Assembly: GCF_016863035.1 (NCBI RefSeq)
Contig: NZ_BOOC01000021.1
Location: 1-64,000 of the forward strand
Direction: 5' to 3'
DNA length: 64,000 nucleotides
Source of the DNA: Microbispora corallina
GTDB lineage: Bacteria; Actinomycetota; Actinomycetes; Streptosporangiales; Streptosporangiaceae
The notes under the pieces were generated by a model. That model saw only the letters and a program-made list of their open reading frames with translations. It searched no databases and was not told the DNA's origin. This document shows, piece by piece, positions 56,066-63,764 of the stretch. Position numbers and translations under genes: made by a program. Each line of letters begins with the position of its first letter. The stretch's first letter is position 1.

Positions 56066-56976
56066 GTGAGGCTCCCTCTGGTGCGGCGGGTGAGGGCGTA
56101 GTTGACGGCCACGACGAGGACGATGAAGACGAACATCATCCACGAGACGGCCGAGGCGTAGCCGAAGTCGAGCTTGGTGAAGTTCTCGTAGATGTACAGC
56201 GCGAGCGTCTGGTACTGGCGATCCGGGCCGCCCGTCACGCTGTAGGTGCCGAACAGCAGCGGCTCGGCGAGGATCTGGACGGCGCCGATCGTCGAGGTGA
56301 TCACGACGAACACGATCGTCGGCCGGATCATCGGGATCGTGATGCGGCGCAGCTGCGTGAAGGAGGAGGCCCCGTCGATCGTCGCGGCCTCGTACAGGTC
56401 CCTCGGGACGGCCTGCATGGCGGCCAGGAAGATCAGCGTGTTGTAGCCGGTCCAGCGCCACATGATCATGGTGGAGATGGCCGCGTGGGAGGTCGCGGTG
56501 CCCGCGTTCCAGTCGATCGCGCCGATGCCGAACCACGACAGCACCCAGTTGATCAGGCCGTAGTCCCGGCCGAACAGCTGGCTGAAGATGACCACGACCG
56601 CCACCACGCTCGTGACGTTGGGCAGCAGCAGCGTGACCCGGAACAGCGTCTGGCTCCGCAGCGGCCGGTTGAGGAGGTGGGCCAGCCAGATGGCGAGGGC
56701 GAGCTGCGGCACCGTCGAGAGGATCCCGATGGACACGGTGTTGAACGCCGCGTTCCAGAAGTAGGAGTCGCCCATGAGGGTCCGGTAGTTGTCGAGCCCG
56801 ACGAACTTGTGGGCCTCCGACAGCAGACTCCAGTCGTGCAGGCTCACCCAGGCGGTGTACACCAGGGGAAACAGCCCGAACGCCGCGAACACCAGGAAGA
56901 ACGGCGTCACGTAGGCGTACGGCGACACCGCCCGGTCCACCCGGTGCACCCACTGCCGGCGGGCCGTCCTCCTCAT
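56062..56976 (-). CDS. cebF: Cellobiose-type ABC transporter permease CebF
   Basis: The 304-residue MalF-type permease has a basic N-terminus, six helices, and the EAA loop EAATIDGASSFTQLRRITIPM. The first exterior loop contains WVSLHDWSLLSEAHKFVGLD, typical of sugar permeases. It lies 172 bases after cebE with a strong hairpin in the gap. A longer in-frame start at 57108 would cross that gap and is unlikely. Confidence 0.92.
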   Translation of the reverse strand: MRRTARRQWVHRVDRAVSPYAYVTPFFLVFAAFGLFPLVYTAWVSLHDWSLLSEAHKFVGLDNYRTLMGDSYFWNAAFNTVSIGILSTVPQLALAIWLAHLLNRPLRSQTLFRVTLLLPNVTSVVAVVVIFSQLFGRDYGLINWVLSWFGIGAIDWNAGTATSHAAISTMIMWRWTGYNTLIFLAAMQAVPRDLYEAATIDGASSFTQLRRITIPMIRPTIVFVVITSTIGAVQILAEPLLFGTYSVTGGPDRQYQTLALYIYENFTKLDFGYASAVSWMMFVFIVLVVAVNYALTRRTRGSLT

Positions 56977-57110
56977 GCGGCCGGACCGCCCCTCCCCGTA
57001 CGGCGGGGCCGGCTCCCTGCCGTGGGCCGGCGGCCCGGACCCGATCACCGCCACTCGATCGGCGCCATCAGCGGCCACGACGACTCCTTCACGTCCTTCG
57101 CCTGCCAACG

Positions 57111-57144
57111 GGAGGCGGCCGGCCCGCTCGGGCCGGCCGCCTCC
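57111..57144 (-). terminator. 15-bp hairpin between cebE and cebF
   Basis: GGAGGCGGCCGGCCC and GGGCCGGCCGCCTCC form a perfect stem with a 4-base loop, 4 bases after the cebE stop. There is no T tract. Such hairpins after the binding-protein gene commonly protect its mRNA and lower expression of the permease genes. Confidence 0.7.
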
Positions 57145-57148
57145 GGGA

Positions 57149-58441
57149 TCACTTGATGCGCTGCAGGTCGTCCAGCGCCTGGGTCCAGGAGTCCTGGGGG
57201 TTCTGCTTGCCCTGCTCGATGCGCTGGAGGGCGTTGCCGAAGGTCGTCAGCACGTCGCCGGCCTTGGGGCCCACGTACTGCGGCTTCAGCGCCTTGGCGG
57301 CGTCTGTGAAGATCTTGCCGGTGGGCGCGTCGTTGAAGAACGGGTTCGTGAACGAGGTGATCGTCGGGTCGTCGTACAGCGCCGGGATCGACGGCAGCGC
57401 GCCGGCCTCGGTGAACAGCCGCAGCTGGGAGTCCTTGCTGGTGAGCAGGTCGATCAGCTCGGCCGCCTCCTTCGGGTGCTTGCCCTGCTTGGGCGCCATC
57501 AGGTGCGTGCCGCCCTGGTTGCCGCCGCCACCGCCGGGCACCGCGGCGACGTCCCATTTGCCGGACGTCGTGGGCGCGGCGTCCTTGATGCTGCCGGTCT
57601 TCCAGGACGGGCAGATCACCGTGGCGAACGAGCCCTTGGTCAGGCCGGTGTTCCACGGCGGGCTGAAGGCCGCCAGCTTGGCGGACAGCCCCGCCTCGAT
57701 CATCTCGGCGTTCAGGTCGAAGGCCTTCTTGACGTCGGGGTTGGTCCCGGCGACCAGGTTGTTCTGCTGGTCGTAGAACCCGACGGGGGCCTGGTCGACC
57801 ATGGCACGGAAGTTCTCGCCCGGGCCGTCGAACCACTTGGCGCCGCCGGCGTTGGCGACGAACTTCTTGCCGGCCGCCATGTAGTCCTCCCAGGTCGGCC
57901 AGAGCCTGCCGACCTCGTCGCGGTCGGTGGGCAGGCCCGCCTTCTTGAACAGGTCGGTCCGGTAGCACATGGCCAGGCCGCCGACGTCGGTGCCGAGGCC
58001 CAGCAATTTGCCGCCGTCGGGGGACAGTCCCTGCTTCCACTTCCAGTCCAGGTAGTCGCCCTGGCGCTTGCCGAGCCCGTACTGGTTCAGGTCGTAGAAC
58101 TTGTCGGCCATCGGGGTGAACTGGGCGATGTAGCCCGCCTCCACCGCCACCACGTCGGCCGCGCCCGCCCCCGTGGCCAGCTGCGTGGTCAGGTTCCGGT
58201 GGTGGTCGTTGAACTGCGCCCGCCGCTCCACGATGTCGACGTTGGGGTGCGTCTTCTTGAACTCCTCGTACAAGGGGGCGAAGTGGAAGTCGCTGAACAG
58301 CGCGACGGTCAGTTTGATCTTTCCGGCGGGCTGACCCGACGCGTTCGTACCGCCCGTTCCTCCGCCGCCACACGAGGTGGCGCCGACGAGAACGGCGGCG
58401 GCGAGCAACGGGGTCACGATCCTGGGGCTGAAGCTGCCCAT
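57149..58441 (-). CDS. cebE: Cello-oligosaccharide-binding lipoprotein CebE
   Basis: The 430-residue extracellular solute-binding protein (family 1) has a lipoprotein signal peptide ending LVGATSC with Cys24, so it should be anchored to the membrane outer face. The mature part begins Gly-rich, then KIKLTVALFSDFHFAPLYEE, with the family signature ATGAGAADVVAVEAGYIAQF near 100. Order, size and CebR-type operators upstream point to cellobiose/cellotriose capture, as in Streptomyces CebE. AGGAGGG lies 4 bases before the ATG. Confidence 0.9.
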   Translation of the reverse strand: MGSFSPRIVTPLLAAAVLVGATSCGGGGTGGTNASGQPAGKIKLTVALFSDFHFAPLYEEFKKTHPNVDIVERRAQFNDHHRNLTTQLATGAGAADVVAVEAGYIAQFTPMADKFYDLNQYGLGKRQGDYLDWKWKQGLSPDGGKLLGLGTDVGGLAMCYRTDLFKKAGLPTDRDEVGRLWPTWEDYMAAGKKFVANAGGAKWFDGPGENFRAMVDQAPVGFYDQQNNLVAGTNPDVKKAFDLNAEMIEAGLSAKLAAFSPPWNTGLTKGSFATVICPSWKTGSIKDAAPTTSGKWDVAAVPGGGGGNQGGTHLMAPKQGKHPKEAAELIDLLTSKDSQLRLFTEAGALPSIPALYDDPTITSFTNPFFNDAPTGKIFTDAAKALKPQYVGPKAGDVLTTFGNALQRIEQGKQNPQDSWTQALDDLQRIK

Positions 58442-58475
58442 GGACCCTCCTGGGGGGGCGAATATTTGATCATGG

Positions 58476-58489
58476 AGGGAGCGCTCTCT
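58476..58489. promoter_or_regulatory. CebR-type operator 1
   Basis: GGGAGCGCTCTC in a 14-base near-palindrome, 35 bases before the cebE ATG and just downstream of the predicted -10. It differs from the Streptomyces CebR consensus TGGGAGCGCTCCCA at three positions. Confidence 0.75.
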
Positions 58490-58493
58490 GGAA

Positions 58494-58522
58494 AGAGTCG
58501 CCCGCCTGGAGCGGGGTGTCAA
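58494..58522 (-). promoter_or_regulatory. Probable cebE promoter
   Basis: On the minus strand TTGACA (58522 to 58517) is followed after 17 bases by GACTCT (58499 to 58494). The -35 is perfect and the -10 is poor. Operator 1 overlaps the expected start point. Confidence 0.5.
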
Positions 58523-58649
58523 CGGGCAGAGGGTCGCCAGCTTCGTAACAAAACGGCACGCCGGGCCGGCCTCCGTAATGGAGCGTTTTCTCGAAATCGC
58601 CCGCATTCATGCAGGTCAAGAGCGGTCTTTTTGGGCTCTGCGGGCAATG

Positions 58650-58663
58650 GGGGAGCGCTCCCA
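58650..58663. promoter_or_regulatory. CebR-type operator 2
   Basis: GGGGAGCGCTCCCA matches the Streptomyces CebR consensus at 13 of 14 positions. It lies 209 bases upstream of cebE, suggesting looping or a second promoter. Confidence 0.8.
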
Positions 58664-58712
58664 CTCACCTTGGGAACGGATACGGCGGGTTTCCGGCAGG
58701 TTAATCCCGGCC

Positions 58713-58745
58713 TTGACAGAACCTGAGGGAGAAGCGCACTCTCGT
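58713..58745 (+). promoter_or_regulatory. Possible rightward promoter near operator 3
   Basis: TTGACA at 58713 on the plus strand is followed after 19 bases by ACTCTC, with operator 3 just downstream. No intact plus-strand gene follows. An ATG at 58769 opens a basic, signal-peptide-like start (MNRVVPPRCRRAAGVA) that then runs antisense to a sensor kinase gene. Confidence 0.35.
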
Positions 58746-58749
58746 CGTG

Positions 58750-58763
58750 CGGGAGCGCTCCCC
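58750..58763. promoter_or_regulatory. CebR-type operator 3
   Basis: CGGGAGCGCTCCCC contains the full GGGAGCGCTCCC palindrome. It lies 57 bases from the 3' end of the sensor kinase gene and far from cebE. Confidence 0.75.
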
Positions 58764-58819
58764 GAGTCATGAACAGGGTTGTGCCGCCCCGCTGTCGCCG
58801 TGCCGCGGGGGTCGCCCCC

Positions 58820-60253
58820 TCAGAGGTCGCCCGGCGCCGGCTCCTCCGGAGCCCCGGTCCCCGGCGGGGCCAGGGGAAGGCGCAGGACGAACCGCGCCCC
58901 GCCCTCCGCGCAGTCCTCGATGGACAGGGTTCCCCCGTGGGCGTGCGCGACCTCAAGGGCGATGGCCAGCCCGAGGCCCGTGCCCCCGTGGTTCCGGCTG
59001 CGCGCGGTGTCGAGCCGGGTGAACCGGTGGAAGACCCGCTCCCTGTCGGGTTCGGGGATGCCGTCGCCGTCGTCGGTGACGGTCAGCAGCGCGCCGTCCC
59101 CGACGCGGCGGACCTCGACCCACACGTTGCGCCGCGCGTGGCGCAGGGCGTTGTCGAGCAGGTTGCCGCAGGCGCGCCGCAGGTGGAAGGCCTCGGCCTC
59201 GACCTCTGTCCCCGGTTCGAGGCGGGCGTGGAGGAGGCACCTGGGCAGCCGCCGGGTCAGTTCCCCCCGTACGAGTTCTGCGAGGTCCAGGCGGATTCGC
59301 CGGTGGGCGCCCTCGGAGCCGAGGCGGGCGAGCAGCAGCAGGTCGGCGGCGATGGACTCCAGGCGGTCCACGTCGCCGAGCGCGCGCTCCAGCAGGGCCG
59401 GCAGGTCGGAGTCCTCGGGGTGGAGCTGGGCCTCCTCCAGTTGGGCGCGGAGGCCGGCGATCGGCGTGCGCAGCTCGTGGGAGGCGTCGGAGGCGAACTG
59501 CCGTTGCCGCTCGGCCATCCTCTCCAGGCATCTGCGTGCCTGGTCGAGCCGGCTCAGGGTGCCGTTGACGGTGTCGGCGAGCTGGGCGATCTCGTCCCGG
59601 CTGGACGGTACCGGCACCCGCCTGTCGAGGTCGCCGAGGTTGATCGAGGCGAGCTCGGCGCGGATGGCCTCGACCGGGCGCAGCACGCGGCCGGTGACGC
59701 GCCACGTCGTCCAGGCGGTCAGCGAGACGAGCCCCGCGACCTGGACGGCGAAGAAGGTGTCGAAGATCCCGGTGGAGACGAGGCCGGGGACGCGTCCCCC
59801 GGCGTACACGACGGGAGAGGCGCCGGACGTGCCCGCGAGGACGACCGAGAGGCGTACGCAGCCGACGCGGGGGTCGCCGCAGGACTGGACGTCCAGCCGG
59901 GGCCGTTGCGGGGACGGCAGGACGGCGGTCAGCGGCGGAAGCGTCCGGGCGGCGGCCGAGGAGTCGAGAACGTGGTGATCGGAGGTCACGACCTGGACCA
60001 GGTCGATGCCGGCGACGCGCGGGACGACGGGGTGGGTCAGCCGTCCCCGGAGCACGTCCTGCGCCGTGATCGCGGCCTGTGCCCGGGCCTGCCGCCACTC
60101 CATGTCGGACAGGCGCTGCCGCGCGATGGTCGCCGCACCCAGTCCCGTGGGCGCCAGGAGGACCACCGCGAGCATGGTCACCAGGAGGGTGATCCGGCTC
60201 CGGAGCGACAGGGAGCCGATCCGGAGGTGGGCGAGGCGGGGCACGGCGGGCAT
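58820..60253 (-). CDS. Sensor histidine kinase (paralogue 1)
   Basis: The 477-residue membrane kinase has TM1 at about 21 to 44, an extracytoplasmic sensor (45 to 163) with a cysteine pair Cys125/Cys132, and TM2 at about 164 to 186. HAMP, HisKA with His259 (SDASHELRTPIAG), and HATPase (NLLDNALRHA; DDGDGIPEP; GGTGLGLAIAL) follow. The sensor shares a pattern with the kinase at 62382 (LVQVV..D..HVL, then LPPLT). No response regulator is adjacent. It starts 12 bases after the low-complexity membrane protein gene, so the two are probably cotranscribed. Confidence 0.93.
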   Translation of the reverse strand: MPAVPRLAHLRIGSLSLRSRITLLVTMLAVVLLAPTGLGAATIARQRLSDMEWRQARAQAAITAQDVLRGRLTHPVVPRVAGIDLVQVVTSDHHVLDSSAAARTLPPLTAVLPSPQRPRLDVQSCGDPRVGCVRLSVVLAGTSGASPVVYAGGRVPGLVSTGIFDTFFAVQVAGLVSLTAWTTWRVTGRVLRPVEAIRAELASINLGDLDRRVPVPSSRDEIAQLADTVNGTLSRLDQARRCLERMAERQRQFASDASHELRTPIAGLRAQLEEAQLHPEDSDLPALLERALGDVDRLESIAADLLLLARLGSEGAHRRIRLDLAELVRGELTRRLPRCLLHARLEPGTEVEAEAFHLRRACGNLLDNALRHARRNVWVEVRRVGDGALLTVTDDGDGIPEPDRERVFHRFTRLDTARSRNHGGTGLGLAIALEVAHAHGGTLSIEDCAEGGARFVLRLPLAPPGTGAPEEPAPGDL

Positions 60254-60265
60254 GGGGTGCGACCG

Positions 60266-61273
60266 CTAACCGTGATCGGTGGGGGGGCGGCAGGCGGAGA
60301 CGTGGAGGCGGGCGCACCGGGGGAGGACGACGTTCACCACAGGCGCGTTCTCGGTCGCGCGGCCTCGTACGACGCGACGCCCGGCCGCGGAGGGCAGGCC
60401 GTTCGCGGGAGGAAGCCCCCCGGTGAGGAGCCCGTCCGCGACGGCTGCGATGTGCGCGCGTAGGAGCCCGTCCGCGACGAGCGTGGCCTTCGCGACGAGC
60501 CCGGCCTTCGTGACGAGCCCGGCCTTCGTGACGAGCCCGGCCTTCGTGACGAGCCCGGCCTTCGTGACGAGCATGGCCCTCGCGGCGGGCCGGGCGGGCC
60601 CGGGGGTGGGGAGGGCATGCATGGCGGGCCGGGCGGGCCCCGCCGCCGGCATGGGGTGGCCGTGCGCGGCGGGCCGGGCCTGCGCGGCGGACCGGGCGGG
60701 TCCTGGGGTGGTGGGGAGGGCGTGAGCGGCGGGCAGGACGTGCGCGGCGGGCCGTGGGGTGGGGAGGGCATGAGCGGCGGGCAGGACGTGCGGGGGCCGG
60801 GCGGGCCCGGCGGCCGGCATGGGGTGGGCGTGCGCGGCGGGCCGGGCGGGTCCTGGAGTGGGGAGGGCGTGCGCGGCGGCCGGCATGGGGTGGGCGTGCG
60901 CGGCGGGCGGGCCTTCGGGGGCGCGGCGCCGCAGCGGCGTGGGGTCGTCCCGGAGATCGCCGGACGCGGCGCCCTCGCTCAGCGACCCCTCACCCCGAGG
61001 CTCGGCGGCCCACTGCTCGCCGGTGCCCTGCTCCTCGAACGGAAACACGCCGGTCGCCTCGTCGGCCCAGAACACACGGGGCTCGTCGTCCATGAAGGGC
61101 ATCTCCCCGTCGTCGCCGGGGACCGGTTCCGGCTCGTGGGCACCCGCGGCATGCCAGTCGCCCCCCCACGGGCGCAGCAGGGCGCAGCCGAGGATCGCCA
61201 CCCAGAGGAGGACGCCACCCAGGGCGGGGACCAATATCGTGCCTGCGCCTATCGCCGCGCCGTAGTGCACCAT
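60266..61273 (-). CDS. Single-pass membrane protein with low-complexity repeats
   Basis: From the ATG at 61273 the product is 335 residues: a membrane helix (about 5 to 33, GTILVPALGGVLLWVAILGC), then an acidic segment of about 85 residues (EPEPVPGDDGEMPFMDDEP). A long Pro/Ala/His-rich part with AAHALPTPGPARP repeats follows, then hexapeptide repeats LVTKAG and a short tail. The repeats come from minisatellite DNA, so the C-terminal half may be disordered or its frame poorly constrained. I do not recognise the family. The following gene is a sensor kinase. Confidence 0.6.
   Translation of the reverse strand: MVHYGAAIGAGTILVPALGGVLLWVAILGCALLRPWGGDWHAAGAHEPEPVPGDDGEMPFMDDEPRVFWADEATGVFPFEEQGTGEQWAAEPRGEGSLSEGAASGDLRDDPTPLRRRAPEGPPAAHAHPMPAAAHALPTPGPARPAAHAHPMPAAGPARPPHVLPAAHALPTPRPAAHVLPAAHALPTTPGPARSAAQARPAAHGHPMPAAGPARPAMHALPTPGPARPAARAMLVTKAGLVTKAGLVTKAGLVTKAGLVAKATLVADGLLRAHIAAVADGLLTGGLPPANGLPSAAGRRVVRGRATENAPVVNVVLPRCARLHVSACRPPTDHG
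60474..60581 (-). repeat. Six tandem 18-bp units
   Basis: Unit GTGACGAGCCCGGCCTTC: three copies are identical, and three flanking copies carry 1 to 3 changes. On the minus strand each encodes K-A-G-L-V-T. Confidence 0.92.
60582..60915 (-). repeat. Degenerate GC-rich minisatellite
   Basis: About 330 bases of interspersed GGCGGGCCGGGCGGG, TGGGGAGGGC and GGCATGGGGTGGGCGTG motifs recur at irregular spacing and encode His/Pro/Ala-rich repeats. Expect assembly and alignment trouble here. Confidence 0.8.
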
Positions 61274-61458
61274 GGCTGCTCTTCTCTCTCCGGGGAGGCC
61301 GCCCCACACCAGGGAGGAAGCGGGACGACATCCAACGACTACGCCACAATCGTCAGCCATCAGGACGGGATGGGTAAGGCCGCCGGTCTCCTGGGACGCC
61401 GGACCCTAGGTGTAGTACAACCACCCAAGTAGACAGATAACGGGCATATGGTGACGGA

Positions 61459-62337
61459 ATGGACCGTCAACGACTCCTTGGAGACTTTCTCCGCGCACGT
61501 CGCGAGTCGACGCGCCTCGAGGACGTCGGGCTGACGAGGGTGGGACGCCGCCGTACCCCCGGACTGCGCAGGGAAGAGGTGGCCATGCTCGCCGGCGTCA
61601 GCACCGACTACTACGTGCGGCTGGAGCAGGGCAGGGAACGCCGTCCGTCCGAGCAGGTCCTGGACGCGCTGGCCCGGGTGCTGGAACTCGACCCCGCGGC
61701 CACCGAGCACCTTTACGAGCTCGCCCACCCGCGCCCCCGGCAGCGGCCGGTACGGCGGGAGGAGGAGGTGGCCCCTGGGCTGCTCCGCCTGCTCCGGCTG
61801 TGGGACCACACCCCGGCGTTCATCCGGGGCCGGTGGATGGACCTGCTCGCGACCAACGGCATGGCCGACGCCCTCTACGGCGGGCTCGACCACAACGACA
61901 ACTTGCTGCGGCTCTGCTTCCTCAACCCCGAGGCGCGCGCCTTCTACCCGGATTGGGAGCAGTCGGCGGCACTGAAGGCGGCGCAGTTGCGGACCGGCGC
62001 GGGCACCGATCCCGACGACCCCTTCCTCCCGCAGCTCGTCGACGAGCTGTCCGACCAGAGCGCCGAGTTCGTCCGCATCTGGGCCCGTCACGACGTGCTG
62101 CCCCGGCATACCGAGCGCAAGCGCTTCCGGCACCCGATCGTGGGCGAGCTGATGCTCTCCTACGAGGTCTTCACGATCAACAGCGCCCCCGGTCAGCAGC
62201 TCGTCATCTTCCAGGCCGACCCCGGAAGCCCCTCGGAACGAGGCCTCGCCATGCTGTCGTCCCTGGTCCCGCCGCCCCAGGAGCCCGTCCTCGTCCCCCA
62301 GGTCGGTGCCGCGCCCCGCGTGCACCGCCAGATTTGA
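61459..62337 (+). CDS. XRE-family regulator with MmyB-like ligand-binding domain
   Basis: The 292-residue protein has an N-terminal HTH (TPGLRREEVAMLAGVSTDYY, then RLEQGRERRPS), typical of the actinobacterial MmyB/MltR family. The C-terminal part binds a small or fatty-acyl ligand (LLRLWDHTPAFIRGRWMDLL; LVDELSDQSAEFVRIWARHD; HPIVGELMLSYEVF). These regulators usually sit divergent from a short-chain dehydrogenase, but here the divergent gene is the low-complexity membrane protein and a sensor kinase follows at once. Confidence 0.93.
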   Translation: MDRQRLLGDFLRARRESTRLEDVGLTRVGRRRTPGLRREEVAMLAGVSTDYYVRLEQGRERRPSEQVLDALARVLELDPAATEHLYELAHPRPRQRPVRREEEVAPGLLRLLRLWDHTPAFIRGRWMDLLATNGMADALYGGLDHNDNLLRLCFLNPEARAFYPDWEQSAALKAAQLRTGAGTDPDDPFLPQLVDELSDQSAEFVRIWARHDVLPRHTERKRFRHPIVGELMLSYEVFTINSAPGQQLVIFQADPGSPSERGLAMLSSLVPPPQEPVLVPQVGAAPRVHRQI

Positions 62338-62381
62338 TGGCGAGCCTGGTCGCGGATGGCCGGCTCCCCGAGGCGGGAACG

Positions 62382-63764
62382 ATGAGTTTGCCACTACCCC
62401 GCGTACGGTCCATTCGGGCTCGTTACACGCTGGTCGCCGCGGCCCTGTCGTTCGTCTTCCTGACCGTGGTCGGGGCCTACCTCGACGTGGTCACCCGGTA
62501 CAAGGCCGAGAGCGAGGCGTACGTCGAGACCGAGCGGGTGGCCACGCAGTGGAGCGCCGCCGTCCGGGACGGGAGCGTGCCGCGGGTGATCCCGACCTCC
62601 TCCCGCGTCGACCTGATCCAGATCATCGACGCCGACGGGCACATCCTGGGGGCGAGCCGTGCGGCGAGCCGGCTGCCCCCGCTGACCCACGTCCGGCCCC
62701 CGCCGGACGACCGGTTCAAGAGCCTGGAGGAGTGCAGCCCCGACGGCAAGTGCGTCATGCTGATGGCGATCCGTGACACCCCGGCCAAGGACTCCCCGTT
62801 CGTGTACGCCGGGCTCCGCGTGCCTCCCCTCCTCACAGACCACTGGCTGGAAGCCGCCATCACGGCCTGCGCTCTCCCCGTCCTCATCCTCGTGACGCTG
62901 ATGACCTGGAGCCTGGTCGGCCGGACCCTGCGGCCGGTCGAGATCATCCGGGCCCGGATGTCCGAGATCAGCGGCACCGACCTGAGCCTCCGGGTGCCGC
63001 TGCCCCCGGGCCGGGACGAGATCACGATGCTCGCCCGTACGGCCAACCAGACCCTCGCCCGGCTGGAGGCCGCCGTCAAGCAGCAGCGGAGGTTCGCCTC
63101 CGACGCCTCGCACGAGCTGCGCAGGCCGATCAGCGGGCTCCGCACGGGCCTGGAGGAGGCCCTGCTCTACCCGGACGACGTGGAGCCCCGGCAGGCGATC
63201 CGGGAGGCGCTGGCGACGACCGACCGCCTGGAGGCGATCGTCGACGACCTGCTCGTGCTGGCACGCCTGCGGGCCGCCGATCCGGAGCCCCCGGAGCAGC
63301 TCGACCTCGGCGCCCTGGCGGCGGAGGTGGCGGCCTCCCGGCCGGTGCGCCCGCCGGTCTTCGTGGTCGCCGCGCCCGGTGTGCTCGTCCGGGGGTACCG
63401 CATCCAGCTCATCCGCCTGCTGGAGAACCTGCTGGCCAACGCCCAGCGGCATGCCGCGACCGGCGTCCGGATCCAGGTGCGGGCGGAGGGCGGGCAGGCG
63501 ATGGCCGCCGTGGCGGACGACGGGCCCGGGGTGGCGCCGGAGGACCGGGAGCGCATCTTCACCCGGTTCGTCCGGCTGGACGACGCGCGCCGCCGCGAAC
63601 CGGGCGGCAGCGGGCTCGGCCTCGCCATCTCCCGGGAGATCGCGCAGACCCACGGCGGCTCGCTCCGGGTCGAGGACTCGCCCAAGGGTGCCCGGTTCGT
63701 GCTCAGGCTGCCGTGCGTCCCGTGCGTCCCCGGCCAGCCGGTCGGCCCGGCGGACGGGCGGTGA
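62382..63764 (+). CDS. Sensor histidine kinase (paralogue 2)
   Basis: The 460-residue kinase has TM1 at about 15 to 36, a sensor domain with Cys118/Cys124, TM2 at about 156 to 178, HAMP, and HisKA with His244 in SDASHELRRPISG. The Thr that normally follows HELR is Arg here. The HATPase shows LLENLLANAQRHA, DDGPGVAPED and GGSGLGLAISREI. It shares sensor architecture with the kinase at 58820. An in-frame ATG at 62337 overlaps the XRE stop and is an alternative start. No response regulator follows. Confidence 0.92.
   Translation: MSLPLPRVRSIRARYTLVAAALSFVFLTVVGAYLDVVTRYKAESEAYVETERVATQWSAAVRDGSVPRVIPTSSRVDLIQIIDADGHILGASRAASRLPPLTHVRPPPDDRFKSLEECSPDGKCVMLMAIRDTPAKDSPFVYAGLRVPPLLTDHWLEAAITACALPVLILVTLMTWSLVGRTLRPVEIIRARMSEISGTDLSLRVPLPPGRDEITMLARTANQTLARLEAAVKQQRRFASDASHELRRPISGLRTGLEEALLYPDDVEPRQAIREALATTDRLEAIVDDLLVLARLRAADPEPPEQLDLGALAAEVAASRPVRPPVFVVAAPGVLVRGYRIQLIRLLENLLANAQRHAATGVRIQVRAEGGQAMAAVADDGPGVAPEDRERIFTRFVRLDDARRREPGGSGLGLAISREIAQTHGGSLRVEDSPKGARFVLRLPCVPCVPGQPVGPADGR

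Noticed and set aside
58769-60463. Plus-strand frame of over 500 codons opposite the sensor kinase
   Set aside because: Apart from the first 15 to 20 codons (noted as a possible truncated gene start) it mirrors the kinase codons and has no protein-like pattern.
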